DNA from: Apium graveolens
Taxonomy: Eukaryota; Streptophyta; Magnoliopsida; Apiales; Apiaceae
Length of the DNA stretch: 64,000 nt
Direction: 5' to 3'
Assembly (NCBI RefSeq): GCF_009905375.1
Contig: NC_133648.1
Span: 91,762,631-91,826,630 of the forward strand
Of the stretch, positions 1 through 18,056 are shown one piece after another (within the stretch, counting starts at the first letter, position 1; each line of letters opens with the position of its first letter). The position numbers and the translations under genes were made by a program. The notes below the pieces were generated by a model. That model was not told where the DNA came from. It was given only the letters and a program-made list of their open reading frames with translations, and did no database searches.

Positions 1-102
1 CATAACAGCTCAGGCAGCTAATCGATGAAACAACCACATCAACCATGCAAATAAGCCACATCATAAATCACATAAAACACTGATCAAAAGCAAGAAAAGT
101 AC

Positions 103-321
103 CAGCTTAATCGCAACTTCTTCTCCACTTTGTATATTAATACCTACATTAATAAGCAAACACATTACACACACAAACATTTTTACCAAAATCATCATTA
201 CACATCAAAAGAAATTTTTACCAAAAAACATGTATACAAACATACCTAAATATAGCTCACCAAAAGAACCACTTCCAATTTTCCTTCCCAGTTTAAACTT
301 TCCACCCACAACATGATCCAT
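103..321 (-). CDS. Casein kinase 1-like protein kinase, first two exons (5' partial)
   Basis: The N-terminus of a CK1-family serine/threonine kinase gene that runs off the left edge. Exon 1 is 321-246 and starts with ATG at 321-319; exon 2 is 143-103. Both introns have GT-AG ends, and the 76 + 41 bases give exactly 39 codons. The protein opens with [16 protein letters not shown], followed by the glycine-rich loop [11 protein letters not shown]. Exon 2 supplies the EEVAIKL strand, whose lysine is the ATP-anchoring residue. This start matches the usual CK1 N-terminus, in which only a few residues precede the loop. Plant CKL kinases act in the cytoplasm, at plasmodesmata or on microtubules, depending on the C-terminal tail, which is not in the window. 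The catalytic core is missing here only because the window ends. Family assignment is firm; the individual paralogue cannot be told. Confidence 0.9.
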
Positions 322-2960
322 GATTTCACAATCCTATTCTCAAGCCTAATCAGATCTATGCCTAATTTCAATCAAGCCAACGTAATTTAGCCCAATAAAA
401 ATGACCCAATTTGAGATACCCTCATCTTATGAAACCCTGGAAATTCTAACACCAGTAATAAAAAGATCAAATTTTTATGAAATTCTAACGCCTACAAAAA
501 AAAAGATGAGATTTTTATGATCAAGATTAAACTAGAAAACTCTCCATCAAGAACCAACTTATAAATCAACTACATCCTTTGATTAGTTCAACCTAAAAGA
601 CAATCAAGAAACAATGATGAATAAAAAGATTGATTCTTGGAATATCATTTTCAACATTATTGATCACAACAAAACATGTATGTAATAATTATATGTGCAC
701 GTCTATAATGTAAGAATTGTGTAAGATGGCAAATATGATTAAGGAAAATACATAAATGATCAAAAAGATGAAATTTTGGTAGAGAAATGAGGAAGAAATA
801 AGAAAGAAAGGAAATAAAATAGAAAGAGGAAATAATTTGTGGGGATTGAATTGTTAAAGCAAAGCTAAAGTGGGGAAGATAATATTTTGTTTTTTTTATC
901 CTTTTTAATAAATAAAAATTGAGATTGTGGAATATACTACTCAACTACTCTCCTAAATGATTGAAACAATAAACACCAGTCATCAACTCATTTGTGTTTG
1001 TCTTTGTGTTTAGTTGAGCGATGTATAAAAGTCCCCAAAACAGTTTTTTTGATCTTTTTTACCGTAATTTTGCGGATACCAAATTATTTAGGAAGTATGT
1101 TACGTAATTTTCATTCTGATTTTGATTTTATTATTTTACTAGGTTAAATAAAATTCTAGGAAGTCAACTAATCAAAATTTATTTATTGTTTTGACAACTA
1201 ATCGAAACTTTAATTTAGTTTAAAAAATATTATTAAATCACATTTCGATAAAATTGATTTAATATTTTTAGTTTAAAATATATACTTAAATTTTTAGTCA
1301 ATGTAATTTCAAATAATGAAAGCACATTATCATAGTTTTTTGTTTCAACTAATAAAATGATTCATACAAATTCAATAATTAATTTATTTTTTTGACAAAT
1401 TTAAAGCAAATTTTATTTATTTGAAAAAAACTTAGCTTGAGACAAATTCTCAACCAACTAGTAATTTGAAAAATAAATTAAATAATTAGTCATTTTATTT
1501 TTGAATCACTTAATATAACGAAAATAATTATTCTTAAATTAAAAATAAATTCGATCATCATCTGAGCAATTTAGACGCCTACACCAGATTTTGATGGCTC
1601 AATGAAAATACTAAAATGAGGTACAATGTCCCCCTGATAAAAAAAATATATGATTAAAAGTTAACTATTGTGATTTTCACTTACCTTCCATTGTACAGCG
1701 CTTACCAAATTTTTATGTTTTAATGTAAATAATTTCAATTTTCAAAAATGTTAAAATGATATATTTCAATTATTTCATATATATATTAATAAAATAATTG
1801 ATAAATAATAATTGTAAATTATTTAGTTGCGAAAAGGACAAATAAAATTATAAATAAAAAGTAAACGCGAAAACAAAAGTGTACATGTATAAATTCACAT
1901 AATTAATTTTATGATAAAAAGTTACTAAAAATAAATAATTTTGACTCCAAAGGGACTAATACAAATTAAATGCATTATATTTAGAATAAATTAAACGAAA
2001 ATAAAAAATACATGATATGCATTTATGGAAATCACATAAAATAAATAAAATAGCTGGTAAATCAAAAGCTATTAGACTTGACGGGTCGAATTTGGATAGA
2101 TTTGACTCAATTCATATTGCTATCCATTTAAATTTGTTGGATCGGATCGGATTACTTTCGGATTTTTAATTACATAATACACATCCAAATTTATTAATAT
2201 CTCGGATTATCGGATCAGACTCTGCATCCATTTAAAATTTTTGAGATGAATAATATTCATTTAACACGGTTCGATAATTAAAAAAACTTAAGAACAAAAA
2301 GCTATTTTATAGTAAGAGATATTGTGAAAAAAATGAAAATATGTGAAAAGAGTTCAGTTCAAAATAATTATGAAATAAATAAATAAAAATAAAATAATGT
2401 AATTGGATAAATATTTGAAAATAATTCTATATGTCAATTTCAAAAATTAAAATAAAAAAAATTGTGAATAAAAATTTATATATGAAAATAATTTACTTCA
2501 CTCATTAGAATATGATAACATATGGTGTGTACAAGAAATTTTATTATGATGAGATAAAAGTTAAATTAATTATAAAATTAATATAATTAATATTGATACA
2601 TATACAATTAATTATTTTCATTTATTATAATTAATATATATATAGGCATGATCAAATATAAACCAAATTTAAAATATAAATTTTGAACTAATATCAACCA
2701 CTAGATCAACCAAAAATAATTGGTACGTTATAATCACTCCACCCAACTATTCTCCGTCCTCTCACACCCAATTTCACTTTTTCCCCTCCGTTTTTAATTT
2801 GATTTTTCCTTTGAAATTGTAAGTTTTTTTTTTAAATCCGATTTCGCTATATTTTTCAACATCTCTCAACGATCGATTTGATGTGTTATATTTCGAAGTA
2901 ATTTAAAAAAAATGCTTTTTAGTTTTTATTTTAAAATTGATTTCTATTAAAATAGCCTTC
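322..2960. other. Upstream region of the CK1-like gene and AT-rich intergenic DNA
   Basis: No gene is visible. The first 600 bases probably include the CK1 promoter and 5' leader, but I see no clear TATA box or leader intron. The 95-codon open frame at 657-944 is low-complexity and looks accidental. From about 1,050 the sequence is very AT-rich. At 2,080-2,280 there is a stretch rich in GGATCGGAT-like words. A similar stretch lies at 4,360-4,510, so the two are probably dispersed copies of one old repeat. Confidence 0.5.
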
Positions 2961-4330
2961 TATATCTATACTATTATATTAAAATGAAAAATTAAAAGTT
3001 TGGTTGTTGGTCGTTGGTCACCTAATCTAGAGCCGTTAGATCAAATTGATGAAAACCGTTAAATATAATTTTAAAAATTATTATTTAAGTAATATAAGAT
3101 CAAATTCAACAAGCACCATATTATTAAAATTATAATTTATAAAATATAACGATAAAAATGACCGTACATCGTACGGGTTATATAGTAAGGGGTGAAATAT
3201 TATTATAATGAAATTATTATTTTATTTAGGGTAAAAATATAATGTCTCCATTATGTTGGTACCTTAAAAAACTACTATTATTTTAGCATGGTGATTACTT
3301 AATTGATTAACTATAACTTTATAAATTATATTTGAAAAATGCAATACCATATAGTTTTATTGATAATTCTAAGTGTATTTTAAAAAAAATATTTTTAAAT
3401 AAAATTTGATTTTTTATTTCACATGAATAGGATACGAATTATACTTAATCTAATATTAATTTTATTTATCTCGGATCAATGATTTATATTATTTTATTTT
3501 AGCGTGCTGACCAATACATCGACCAAATCAAACTAATATATTTAGTTTAATTTTAATTTTTTTGAATTCCGGATTAATAAGATAATTTTGTTTTAAACTA
3601 AATAATTAGTATATATGTTTTTTTTGTTGGTCGAATTGTATTTTTATTTTAATATGTGTTAGTCTGAATCAATTATATAATATATTTTTTTATCCTGGAT
3701 AAATAAAATATATTATTTTGTTTATCCAAGTTCATAACTTTTTTAGGAGAATTGATACTATTATTATTTTACCTTAATTCGAGTCACATTATATATCAAC
3801 CAAATCTTAAGAATTATATTTAATTGGTTTAAATTTAATTTAGCTCGAATTAACAAATTAGAATGATATAGAACTCGATATGAATTAAAATTTAAATTGG
3901 TAGAAAAAATTGAATTTAACATAAATTATAGTGATATAGAGTTCGATATAAAATAGAAATGAAATTGGTAAATTAATAGTGTAAGTTGGCTTCAATATCA
4001 ATTAGAATTATATTTAGTTTGTTTAAATTTAATTTAGCCCGAATTAACAAATTAGAATGATATAGAACTCGATATGAATTAAAATTTAAATTGGTAGAAG
4101 AAGTTGAATTTAACATAAATTATAGTAATATAGAGTTCGATATAAAATAAAATTGAAATTGGTAAATTAATAGAGGAATTTGACTTAAATATCAATTAGA
4201 ATTAGAATTGATCAACCCAGTGATTATAATTAGAACAATTAAGTAAGGGTAATTAAATAATTTCAGCAGGTACCACCGACTGACTACCAAACTTTTAGTG
4301 TTTCGTTTATTATAATATAGTATAGATATA
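2961..4330. mobile_element. TIR-bounded or paired Helitron-like repeat
   Basis: The left end (2961 onward, tatatctata) and right end (4321-4330, tatagatata) are exact reverse complements over 10 bases. They stay similar, with mismatches, for about 60 bases; both contain aaaagtttggt and a GGTnACC word. No coding frame lies between. Inside, 3155-3169 forms a hairpin (ccgtac atc gtacgg) followed by a run resembling a Helitron 3' end. An alternative reading is therefore a 220-bp Helitron (2965-3187) plus a second copy of its 5' end in reverse at 4327. I cannot decide between the two without other copies. Confidence 0.45.
3811..4200. repeat. Two-copy tandem duplication, about 194-bp unit
   Basis: The segment beginning gaattatattta at 3811 recurs at 4005. 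Both copies share long blocks such as gatatagaactcgatatgaa and end with similar ttggtaaattaatag words. The copies differ at scattered positions, so the duplication is not recent. No open frame runs through it. Confidence 0.75.
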
Positions 4331-5410
4331 TTTATAATTATATAAGTTTAGTATTTCAGATCGGGTGTTTATCGGATCAGATGAGTAAAAATCCTTATCC
4401 AGTTTTTAATGGATCGGATTCTTATCAGATCGGATTATCGAATCGGTTTTAATTTTATACAATCCATATTCATCTATTAAGACTCAGATCGGACCAGATA
4501 GCATCAGACCCCCGCTCCGTTGACCGGCCTAATTTGAATTGAACAGTTGCTCCAGGGCTCCGTTTATCATGGAAAATGTTCTATAATCAGCGTCAAAACG
4601 GTAGGGGCAACAAAAAAAATCAAAAATCTGATATTCGTCCGAAATATCCGCATTCGTATCCGAAAAAAGCGAATAAAACGAATATTATCTGTATTCGAAT
4701 CCGATGATTGCGAATGCGGATACGGATCTGGCATATTTGTATTCGAATTATCCGTTTGACATGCCTATATGCAGAGATTCCGTTCGACGATAAATAAAAA
4801 TGATCTTTTATGATTAAAAAGTAACGGTATGTAGGGTGCTTTTTGGTGGGATTTTTAGCATTAATCGTAACCAAACCAATATATGCGGTTCGGTTCGGTT
4901 AATTACTATTAACCGTCACCAAACCATTTAAACGGTTTTTTGGTTTCAGTTAACCATTCATCGGTTTCGGTTTTTATTCGGTTTTTTTAGACATTTTTTA
5001 TTTGTACGATTTTTTGTTGGTAATGTTTTGGATAAAAAAATAACATCAAGTTAAATGATAATATTAAATTAATCACCACATATTTGTCACATTAGAATTC
5101 ATTAAATAAATTGGATATATTTCATAAGTTATTTTTTGAATTTATAATTCATATTATCTTAAATAATAGATACGAAATATGATAAAAATATATGTTAACA
5201 ACAATGAAAAAAGAGTATATCAAAACATATGATAAAATTGATTATATACATATTAAAAAAATTATGATTTAAGAATATTTACATATTAATCTTAATTAAT
5301 GTATTAATTAATGTATGGTATTATATTATACAATTATACTAATGTTAATTAAATATTTATGATATCTTATCATATTAATGTTAAGTATAATTTTAATCAA
5401 TAAAATATAA
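4331..5410. other. Intergenic AT-rich DNA with GGATCGGAT and CGGTTT-rich blocks
   Basis: No gene seen. Block 4,360-4,510 is rich in GATCGGAT words. Block 4,640-4,750 contains ATTCG/CGAAT words on both strands, which creates accidental open frames. Block 4,885-4,985 is rich in CGGTTT/AACCG words. The rest is AT-rich filler. Confidence 0.5.
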
Positions 5411-5845
5411 GAGCCGGGTTATGATAATATATACATATATATACATAATATTATATAGAGGAAAGTTTTATGCAGACCACTTTTCCGAGACCTTGGAGAC
5501 CACATATGTTCTGCAATCAAAACACTATAAAATATATTATTTTGTGAAGTATATTTTACGAGTATCACTAATTTATTAAAATTATTGAAGATCATTTAAG
5601 TTTAATAAGTAGAATGTGTATGTTCTGCAAGCTGAAAAAATGTTCTGCAAACTTAACATGTTTTGCAGAATAAAATATTTTTGTAAGGTTTTATATGCGG
5701 TACATATATGATATTCAAGATTTTGAATAAAATAAGGATCTTTGTAGAGCATGATTCGCAAAATAATATGTTTTGCAATATTTTTATGCAATATTTAACT
5801 TGCAGAACACAAGTGGTCTCCAAGGTCTCCATAGAACTTAACCCA
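5411..5845. mobile_element. MITE-like TIR element of the 'GGAGACC' family
   Basis: Inverted ends carry the words ccttggagaccac plus tgttctgca (left, 5491-5514) and tgcagaacac plus gtggtctccaagg (right, 5801-5825). The outer right edge is gggtta in reverse. The left edge gggtta lies near 5417 and is separated from the rest by a TA-rich stretch. The interior is AT-rich, with repeated TTCTGCA words and no transposase frame, so this is a non-autonomous element. A relative with similar ends starts at 30,149. Confidence 0.65.
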
Positions 5846-6610
5846 TATTATATATATATATATATAGCGGTACGTTTAATTTTGGTTCGGTTTTGATTGA
5901 AAACCAGAACCGAAACCGCACCGCTAATTCGGTTTTTGTCGGTTCAGTTTTCTTCGGTTTTTTTAGGGGTTTGGTTTTTTTTAATTTGTTTTATCAGTTT
6001 TTCGGTTATTTTGTCGGTTTCGGTTTTTTCTGCTCACCTTTTTAATAAAAAGGATCGAGTTCCTACTTTGGAGTCATCGCAGAGTAGAAGCATCAGGCGT
6101 GCATTACCGGACACTATACAAAACAGATCGGACCAACATTTCTCAAACCTTGATCAACAAAATAACTTGCATACAAATTTTACAGACAGAAAAATTAATC
6201 AAAAATGCTAATAATGTTGCTAAATTTTGCTTAATTAAAGAAATTCAAAATGTTCTCTTGCAGAATTACAAGAGTGACATGGGCGTCAGTTAAACCATAC
6301 CAGTGGCACGTCAATATCATCTGTATTTCACATGTCCTAAGCAGCATTTTTATAGACGGATTACATAAATAGTAAGTTAGTGGGTTTGCGTCTCTTTGTT
6401 TTTGAAAGGGGTAGGGGAGCTTGCAGCTGATCTGTAGCTTTGAGATGCAAATAAATCTTGGAATATATGACATTGTACTACAACCAAGACCCCCCGTGAT
6501 GCAGACTCTAACTTGCACCATGACTAATCGATACCAAAAACTGAAATTACCAATTCAATCATGGGGCTGGGATACCTAGCCATCGCACATGTTAGACATA
6601 GATCAGCCGG
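5846..6610. other. CGGTTT-rich block, then DNA downstream of the NDR kinase gene
   Basis: At 5,880-6,035 the sequence is dominated by TTCGGTTT-like words; the open frames there are products of this composition. From about 6,050 to 6,610 lies the likely 3' untranslated region and downstream flank of the minus-strand kinase gene. No poly(A) signal stands out strongly. Confidence 0.45.
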
Positions 6611-11960
<5,350 letters not shown>

Positions 11961-13010
11961 TTTGTTTCTGCTTTCACAAAAATTCTTCAACAACTAACAA
12001 TCAATTCTCAAACTATAGCTTTGATTTAATACGGTCCTTGATCGCAGAACAGTCTAACAAATTCACTGTGCAGCAAGAAAGAAAACTACAAAATAAATAA
12101 ATTAACAACACATTTTAGGTCAACAGTCAACCAGGTAACTCAATCTACACTCATACATAAAAACAAATTGAACATAACCAAAAATCATTTCAACATAAAT
12201 TACATCTTAGAATAGTATATGTATGTAAAAGAAACAATTTATCGATTCAAGTTAATCTAGTGCCAAGGCCTCATCCCAACCCCCTAGCATGGCACAATGT
12301 CAGGGGGTTGGAAACTTGGAATCATCACTCCCTCCTCCCCTTAAATGCAAAGTGCAAACTACCAAATAAAACATCATCTGTGATGCCAACAATATCGTAT
12401 ACATGAAACATACCAACTCAATGAAACATACCAACTCAATGAAACATACCAACTCAATCAATAGGCCACAAAATAAACATTCACATAGTAAAAAAAAAGA
12501 CTTAAAATTTCATAAAAAAACAATGAAACCCATAATCTAAAATGCCAAAAGATCTAACCTTGAATCAAATAAAATACAATTCAACACAAAAAAAAACATC
12601 TTAGAAACTTACAATATTGGTCTGAAAATACAAATGAGATCCATATACTGTTCAGACAGACTGTCATGCAAGAACAAAAAACATGAAACATGAAATCATA
12701 AATTTACAAACTTGTATGTAAATAAAAAAAATTAAAAAAAAAAGAGAGAGATGAATCTTGAAAAATGGGGGGGCATAGAGATCGTATTACCGCCAAAAAA
12801 AGGGGATTGTCGGAGAGAGATACAGCGTTTGGATCCGTTAATATCTTGAAAATGGCATATATTTTTTTTGTGTGTATATGGATTTGTGTATGTATGTAGA
12901 AACCCGGTCCGGTGTGGGGTGAATGTATTTTATAGATTGAAGCGTGTTGCGTGTGTGCGTATTTGTAATAACAGATCACAGGGACAGGGGATCCACTCAA
13001 CATGACACTG
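11961..13010 (-). promoter_or_regulatory. 5' leader, probable leader intron and promoter of the NDR kinase gene
   Basis: Upstream of the ATG at 11960 there is no coding sequence. On the minus strand a TATA-like TATAAAAT lies at 12934-12927. It is followed by CT-rich sequence typical of plant leaders (12,730-12,860). This suggests transcription starts near 12,900, with an intron in the leader. Three exact 18-bp tandem copies of a unit starting atgaaacataccaac occupy 12403-12456. The promoter call is inference from position and sequence only. Confidence 0.4.
12403..12456. repeat. Three tandem copies of an 18-bp unit
   Basis: The unit atgaaacataccaactca occurs three times back to back at 12403, 12421 and 12439 with no mismatch that I can see. 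It lies in the probable leader intron of the kinase gene. It is a likely length-variable marker, with no function evident. Confidence 0.9.
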
Positions 13011-13903
13011 ACAATATAATTTTCTTTATTTTTTTTTATTCTTCAATTTTTAATTTAATCCATATAATAATTTAATTAGAGTATTAATATATACTATGTT
13101 TATGAATATTAAATCATCTATATATCTTCGTTCCTAGTGAGAAAACATACATAATTCCGGCTGTATGCCTAGCACAACCATATTACTAATAAATTCATAA
13201 TAAGTCTGTACTCTAATACAAGTATTAAAAAAAAAGTTTTAACATGCCTTTTTCTTTTTGTTTAATATGCTAACTTGATCTCGCTTGAGTTATTACCATT
13301 AAAAAAATGTGTTTATGCACAAGTTGACTGAATCTACAGTCCAATAATTAGAGAACTGTTCTTTTCAGTTTTATTATTGTTTTATTGGCTTTAATGGTAC
13401 AACTTTATCACTATGAATGTCAACTATTCACTGTTTATCAACTTTTACATGTAAAAGTTAGCCAATGAATGATGCCATGCTTTGACAAGTTTGCATAGCT
13501 AAATAAATGTATCAAACATGAAGAAATAAAGTTTCTGAGTATATATTAATCCTATACAACAATCATCAACAATCATACAAATGCATATAAAATATGGCAT
13601 CACTCTTAAAAGAAATCACAATATGATATGTTAACATCATCACTGGAAAATCATACAAATTTTAATCAACAAACTTTGCAACATATTAGATACACTGCAC
13701 ACTTACTCTAGAAATAATATCAGATAAAATGAAGTTAAATATTCTAGACTCAAAAGAAAATTCTTAGGGAGCCTCAACACTTTAACTTCCCAAAATCTAT
13801 GGAAAATACAACTCTATATTGATGTAGAAAAGTTGTGTAATGCTTTAGGTTGGAATAGCGCGACTTTACACGCACAGAGTTGATGGCAGTAGGTTCTTTT
13901 TTA
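13011..13903. other. Intergenic region between the NDR kinase promoter and the ABC ATPase gene
   Basis: AT-rich with no open frame of note. The right part (about 13,550-13,903) is probably the 3' untranslated region of the minus-strand ABC gene that ends at 13904. I see no transposon ends. Confidence 0.5.
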
Positions 13904-16900
13904 TCAGCGGTAGTAAGCCATGTGTCTAGTTGATCTAAAAGGGGAAGAATCGAAAGGAGATGATTTCTTGACTTGGGACGAATTATTAGCAGGTTTCTTT
14001 TTCTCTATCTTGGTTTCAGAACGCAGCCAGCACTCAACCACTGAAAGCAGATTAGCAGCGTGTTTTAACTCACTAAGCTCTGATAATTTCTCTGTCCTCC
14101 TTAATTCTCCATCTTGTATGTAAGCCAGATCCGTGGCCCATGTCTCCAATCCATCAAATATATGTGTTGCATACACAATTGTAGCTCCTCTCTGTTATTT
14201 AATCAAATAAGGATATGATATATCAGACATCCCGGTATCAGCATGATACTAAGTGTTGTAATGAATACTGCAACCTTATTTTAATAACATGACCTGCAGC
14301 AATATCTCTATTTGTTGAAGCCTTTACTAAGAAAGAAGCGCACTTACACTCAACTCAAATTTTATCATCACTTGGCAAAAACTCATTATAGATGGCATGC
14401 TATATGCAGTTACGTAAATTGTTTGTTTATCTTAAATGGATGTGTGTGCAACATTATATAAGGTTTTTTCTAACGAAAATTAATCCCAATTCAATGTAAA
14501 CAAATCTTGATGTTTATACCTGCTCGCACTCTTCCTTGAAGAAGTCAAGCAAATCCATCCTTGCAACAACATCTAGGTCAACTGTAACCTCATCTAACAA
14601 AAGAACCTGGGCAAGCATAGGTTCAGATAATAATAAATCAAACTTCACCCCTATAACTTCAATACAGGTTATTAGGTTAATCTAAACAGTGGTAGATAAT
14701 CCAATGCATAAACAATACACATATTAACGGCATCAAGCTAATTTACACATGCACTCACACGGCAAAGCACGTAAAAATGACTTTTCATGACTATAAATGG
14801 ACTGTCAATAAAAGCCTTGCATTTTATTAAACAAGTAAAACTCTGATATTTTAACCATCCCAGCTATATCAAATTTTTTGAAAGGAAGAAAGGTTCCTCG
14901 GATCGTCAACTATTTCCTCTTCACTTTGTGCAAATTTTGAGTACATCCGCAGTTCCACAATATTATGATATTTTCTGTATCATCTACTCTTGTTTACTGG
15001 GTTCAACCTTGCACATATATTCCACCACCATTTTTGAGAAGCTACTATATTATAACCACAACTTTGTACCATAAATAAATAGATACATGCAACTAATCTA
15101 GATTTGCAGCTTAAGTGCAGTGAAGTTACCTGAAAAGGATGGAGAAGCCCCATACAGATTTGGACTCGGCGTCTCTGACCATCAGAAACCTTGTGCATAC
15201 GCCATCTTAAATCAATATCAAGCAATTCAATCAACTTCTCACGTCTTATAGGATCAATCCCTTCAACTGCGTCACCCAATGAGATAGCAAAATATAATAA
15301 CAAACAAAACTTCTCTTTGACTTGTAAGCCAATTACTTGGTTATGCCAAAAAAATTAATCTAAATCCACAAGATATTAGAAGTGTAGATTAGTTTGTAAC
15401 TAAAGCTATTTCACCTCCAAATATCATGTGCTCAGCAGAGAAGTCTCCTTGAAGTGGGATTTCACCCTGCATGTATATAATGACTCGTTATATTGAGTAT
15501 TGACTCGCTCACACTCACACTCAGACTCACTCACACTCACATATGCTAATATTTTCCAGTCAAGAGATGCAAAGAATATATTTTATACACGAAAGTTGTG
15601 TACAATTCAATTCTGGATCCATCTTAAAACCTTTTAGTAAACTATATATCCCATTGGTCATTAGCATGATTAGTATACATGAATACACACTATCGCGGTA
15701 CAAGTGACAGTAAAACCCTAACACCATGAATCCTACTGATAAAATACAGCAACTGACAAGTATATATCACACTAAATAGTAACTACAAATAGATACAGAT
15801 AACATAGATAAAGAACTTACTGCAGAGCCCACTGTTTTAGTCCAGGATCCTCCCAAATAGGACAAGTCCCCACTACAAACCAGGTGTGTGTCATGAAAAG
15901 CTGAACAATTCAAGACCTGCACTACATCTCTTCCACCAACCATATGTTTTCCAGCCAAAATCTTCAGCAAAGTTGTCTTCCCTGCAAAACATTAAAATGC
16001 ATCAGGTCTGTAGCAGCAGAGAGAAATGTCATATCAATACTTTTGAGACACACTTAAATGAAGCTATAAGATGTTCTTTTCCCCTGTTAGTAAATAGTAT
16101 AAATGTATCAAACGGGCTCAAATTAGTGCAAATATCAGAAGCACCAATCTGTAGAACAAATTTATTTTTCCTTCTTAACAGCTACCTAAGGAAGATTTGA
16201 AATCAGTTATACAATCCACAATGCATTTAAAATCAACCCAAACATACGCAATATATCTTCTGGAGACCCTGATATTACCTATAGTGACATTTTCACAGAG
16301 ACCTGAACTTTTGGAAAACAAATTCTTGAAGAATCACGAAAAAAATGACAATCCTCATAATGCTTAATATAGGCGAACCCCAAAATGTTCTTGACCCGAG
16401 TTTAAACAAAACAACAGCTTTACCAAATTACAAAGCAAGTCAGATGCTAGATGCAAACTGGTTATAGTCAGGATTTTTTATGCTAAAATATAGTTGCATT
16501 TTGCAACCAAAGAATTCCATATTTAACTAATTTTTCGGTCCAACTCACCCAAGTTTCTTTTAGATTAGACCAACTTGAATTATTCATGGTTGAATTGATA
16601 ATGTTGCTAGATACATATAACTACACCCTAATTTCCTCAAACTAATTACCCCTAATTAACAGTTAAATTTACCTTCATCATCCAAGAACACACACTATAA
16701 TAGCCACAAATATAACATTATGATCAAAATCATCCTAATTGAGCAAAAAACAACAATCTTTACAACAAACACAACCAAAATGAACCAGAAAGAGAGAGAG
16801 TACCAGATCCATTGGCACCGACGAGGAGGCATCGAGATCCGGGAGAGATATTAAGGGTGAAGTCAACAAATAACGGGTTTTGAATATCATACCCGAATTG

Positions 16901-16948
16901 CATTCCCTTGACCCGAATCCCATTACCTTCTTCACCTTCATTTGCCAT
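13904..16948 (-). CDS. Soluble ABC ATPase, ABCI19/20/21 type, six exons, 289 aa
   Basis: Exons in coding order: 16948-16804, 15981-15821, 15466-15415, 15266-15130, 14606-14520, 14191-13904 (stop TGA). All introns are GT-AG and the total is 290 codons including the stop. The protein is a single nucleotide-binding domain with no membrane segment. Walker A GANGSGKTT spans exons 1-2 (residues about 43-51). The signature is SDGQRRR near 150 instead of the textbook LSGGQ. Walker B LLLDEVT lies near 168 and the H-loop ATHIFDG near 203. The C-terminus is basic and serine-rich. This arrangement and length fit plant ABCI19-21, relatives of yeast CAF16, which are described in Arabidopsis as a cytosolic, ER-associated complex linked to cytokinin response. 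That role is taken from the family, not from this sequence. The start gives [15 protein letters not shown], which fits the family. Confidence 0.93.
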
Positions 16949-16986
16949 TGCAATTGGTTCAATTTTTTATCTTTCTAATTGGTCTG

Positions 16987-17068
16987 TATTTATACGTTTT
17001 AAATTAAATTAAATACCTACGTGGATACTTCTCTAGTTGATACGTGGGTGTCCTGTAACTGGCCACGT
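16987..17068 (-). promoter_or_regulatory. Promoter of the ABC ATPase gene: TATA box and three ACGT-core elements
   Basis: On the minus strand TATAAATA occupies 16994-16987, 39 bp upstream of the ATG, so the leader would be very short. Upstream of it, three ACGT cores of the ACGTG or CACGT type sit at 17019-17023, 17042-17046 and 17064-17068, about 22 bp apart. ACGT-core elements of this kind are bound by plant bZIP and bHLH factors. Their spacing suggests a real promoter, but this is inference. Confidence 0.5.
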
Positions 17069-17702
17069 CTGTTGTGCAATGAGGTTGTTGAACTCAATTA
17101 ATAAAGAAAAAAATACTTCTTCTCTCCTGTTGAATTCTATACATTACTTTTAGGCATATTTTTCAATACATTTTTAAAATATAATTTCACAATAATTTTT
17201 TAATTTTTTTTCTGTATTGAAACAAAAGTTTTTTTTAAAAAATATTATAAAACTATATTTTATAGAAGTATTAAAATACGTGCAAATAATATATATATAT
17301 AAATTAATAGGACTGAGGGAGTAATAAAGTACTTCCAGTAGAAATGCAGTCGATAAAAATCGAGTTTTACATGGGTTTTTTCAAGTTTGACATGAAATTT
17401 ATTGCTTTTCTTTTCACTCCCAAAACCATTTTAAGCTACAACATTAAAATATTTTATATATTTAAAGTAGTATGATGTTCGGTAATTCTTATTTTTATTA
17501 AATTTATAAAACAGGTTAGCCCCAAATTTTACTCTAATTTTGGCCCAATTTGATATTCTTGATGTAGAAAATAAGATAAATTCAAACATGTTTTCTTTTA
17601 ATTTCAAATAAATAACGTGTCTGAAATAATTACTCATAATTTTACTATAAATTTCATTATATTATAATTTTATATGGCACCTTCACATATCAAAATTATT
17701 AT
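17069..17702. other. Intergenic AT-rich DNA
   Basis: No gene or RNA feature recognised. A short TA-rich stretch lies near 17,290. The open frame at 17431-17637 is AT-driven and unsupported. Confidence 0.5.
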
Positions 17703-18056
17703 AGTGTTATAAAAATCGGGAATCGGGTAAGATCGGTGTAACTACCGATTTAGGATTAATTGAAAATCGGGGATTAATCGGAGTAAAAATTGGATGTATT
17801 ATAATATTAAATTATATTTAATATATTATTATGATTATATTAGTTATTTATTAACAAATATATATGTATTATATCATAATTTTTATAATTATTTATTTTT
17901 AAATTAATATATTATTTTAATTTTAATAAATAAATATATATACTGCAATAAAGAAAAATTCGTAAAAATAAATCGGATTTCAAAGATCGAATCGGTCGGA
18001 TACTTAGTAGGGATTAATCAGGGATTTTTTTAAAAATAGGATATTTTTAAAACACT
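17703..18056. mobile_element. MITE-like element with AGTGTTnTAAAAAT ends
   Basis: The left end reads agtgttataaaaatcggg, and the reverse complement of the right end reads agtgttttaaaaatatcc. These give inverted ends of about 15 bases with two or three differences. The interior is rich in ATCGG words on both sides and TA-rich in the middle, without a coding frame. I could not settle a target duplication. The superfamily is not assigned; the CAGTG-like end would fit hAT. Confidence 0.55.

Noticed and set aside
657..944. 95-codon minus-strand open frame
   Set aside because: AT-rich, phenylalanine- and leucine-rich low-complexity translation in the CK1 upstream region, with no recognisable domain.
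4547..4874. Overlapping open frames on both strands
   Set aside because: They arise from ATTCG/CGAAT-rich sequence, read as arginine-isoleucine repeats on either strand; composition artefact.
5897..6293. Two plus-strand open frames of 64-104 codons
   Set aside because: They start in the CGGTTT-rich block and have no domain or splice support.
12704..13003. 99-codon minus-strand frame in the NDR promoter region
   Set aside because: It crosses the probable TATA box and CT-rich leader; no domain.
16735..16962. 75-codon minus-strand frame overlapping the ABC ATPase start
   Set aside because: Alternative frame of the same exon; the chosen frame gives Walker A and joins exon 2 in phase.
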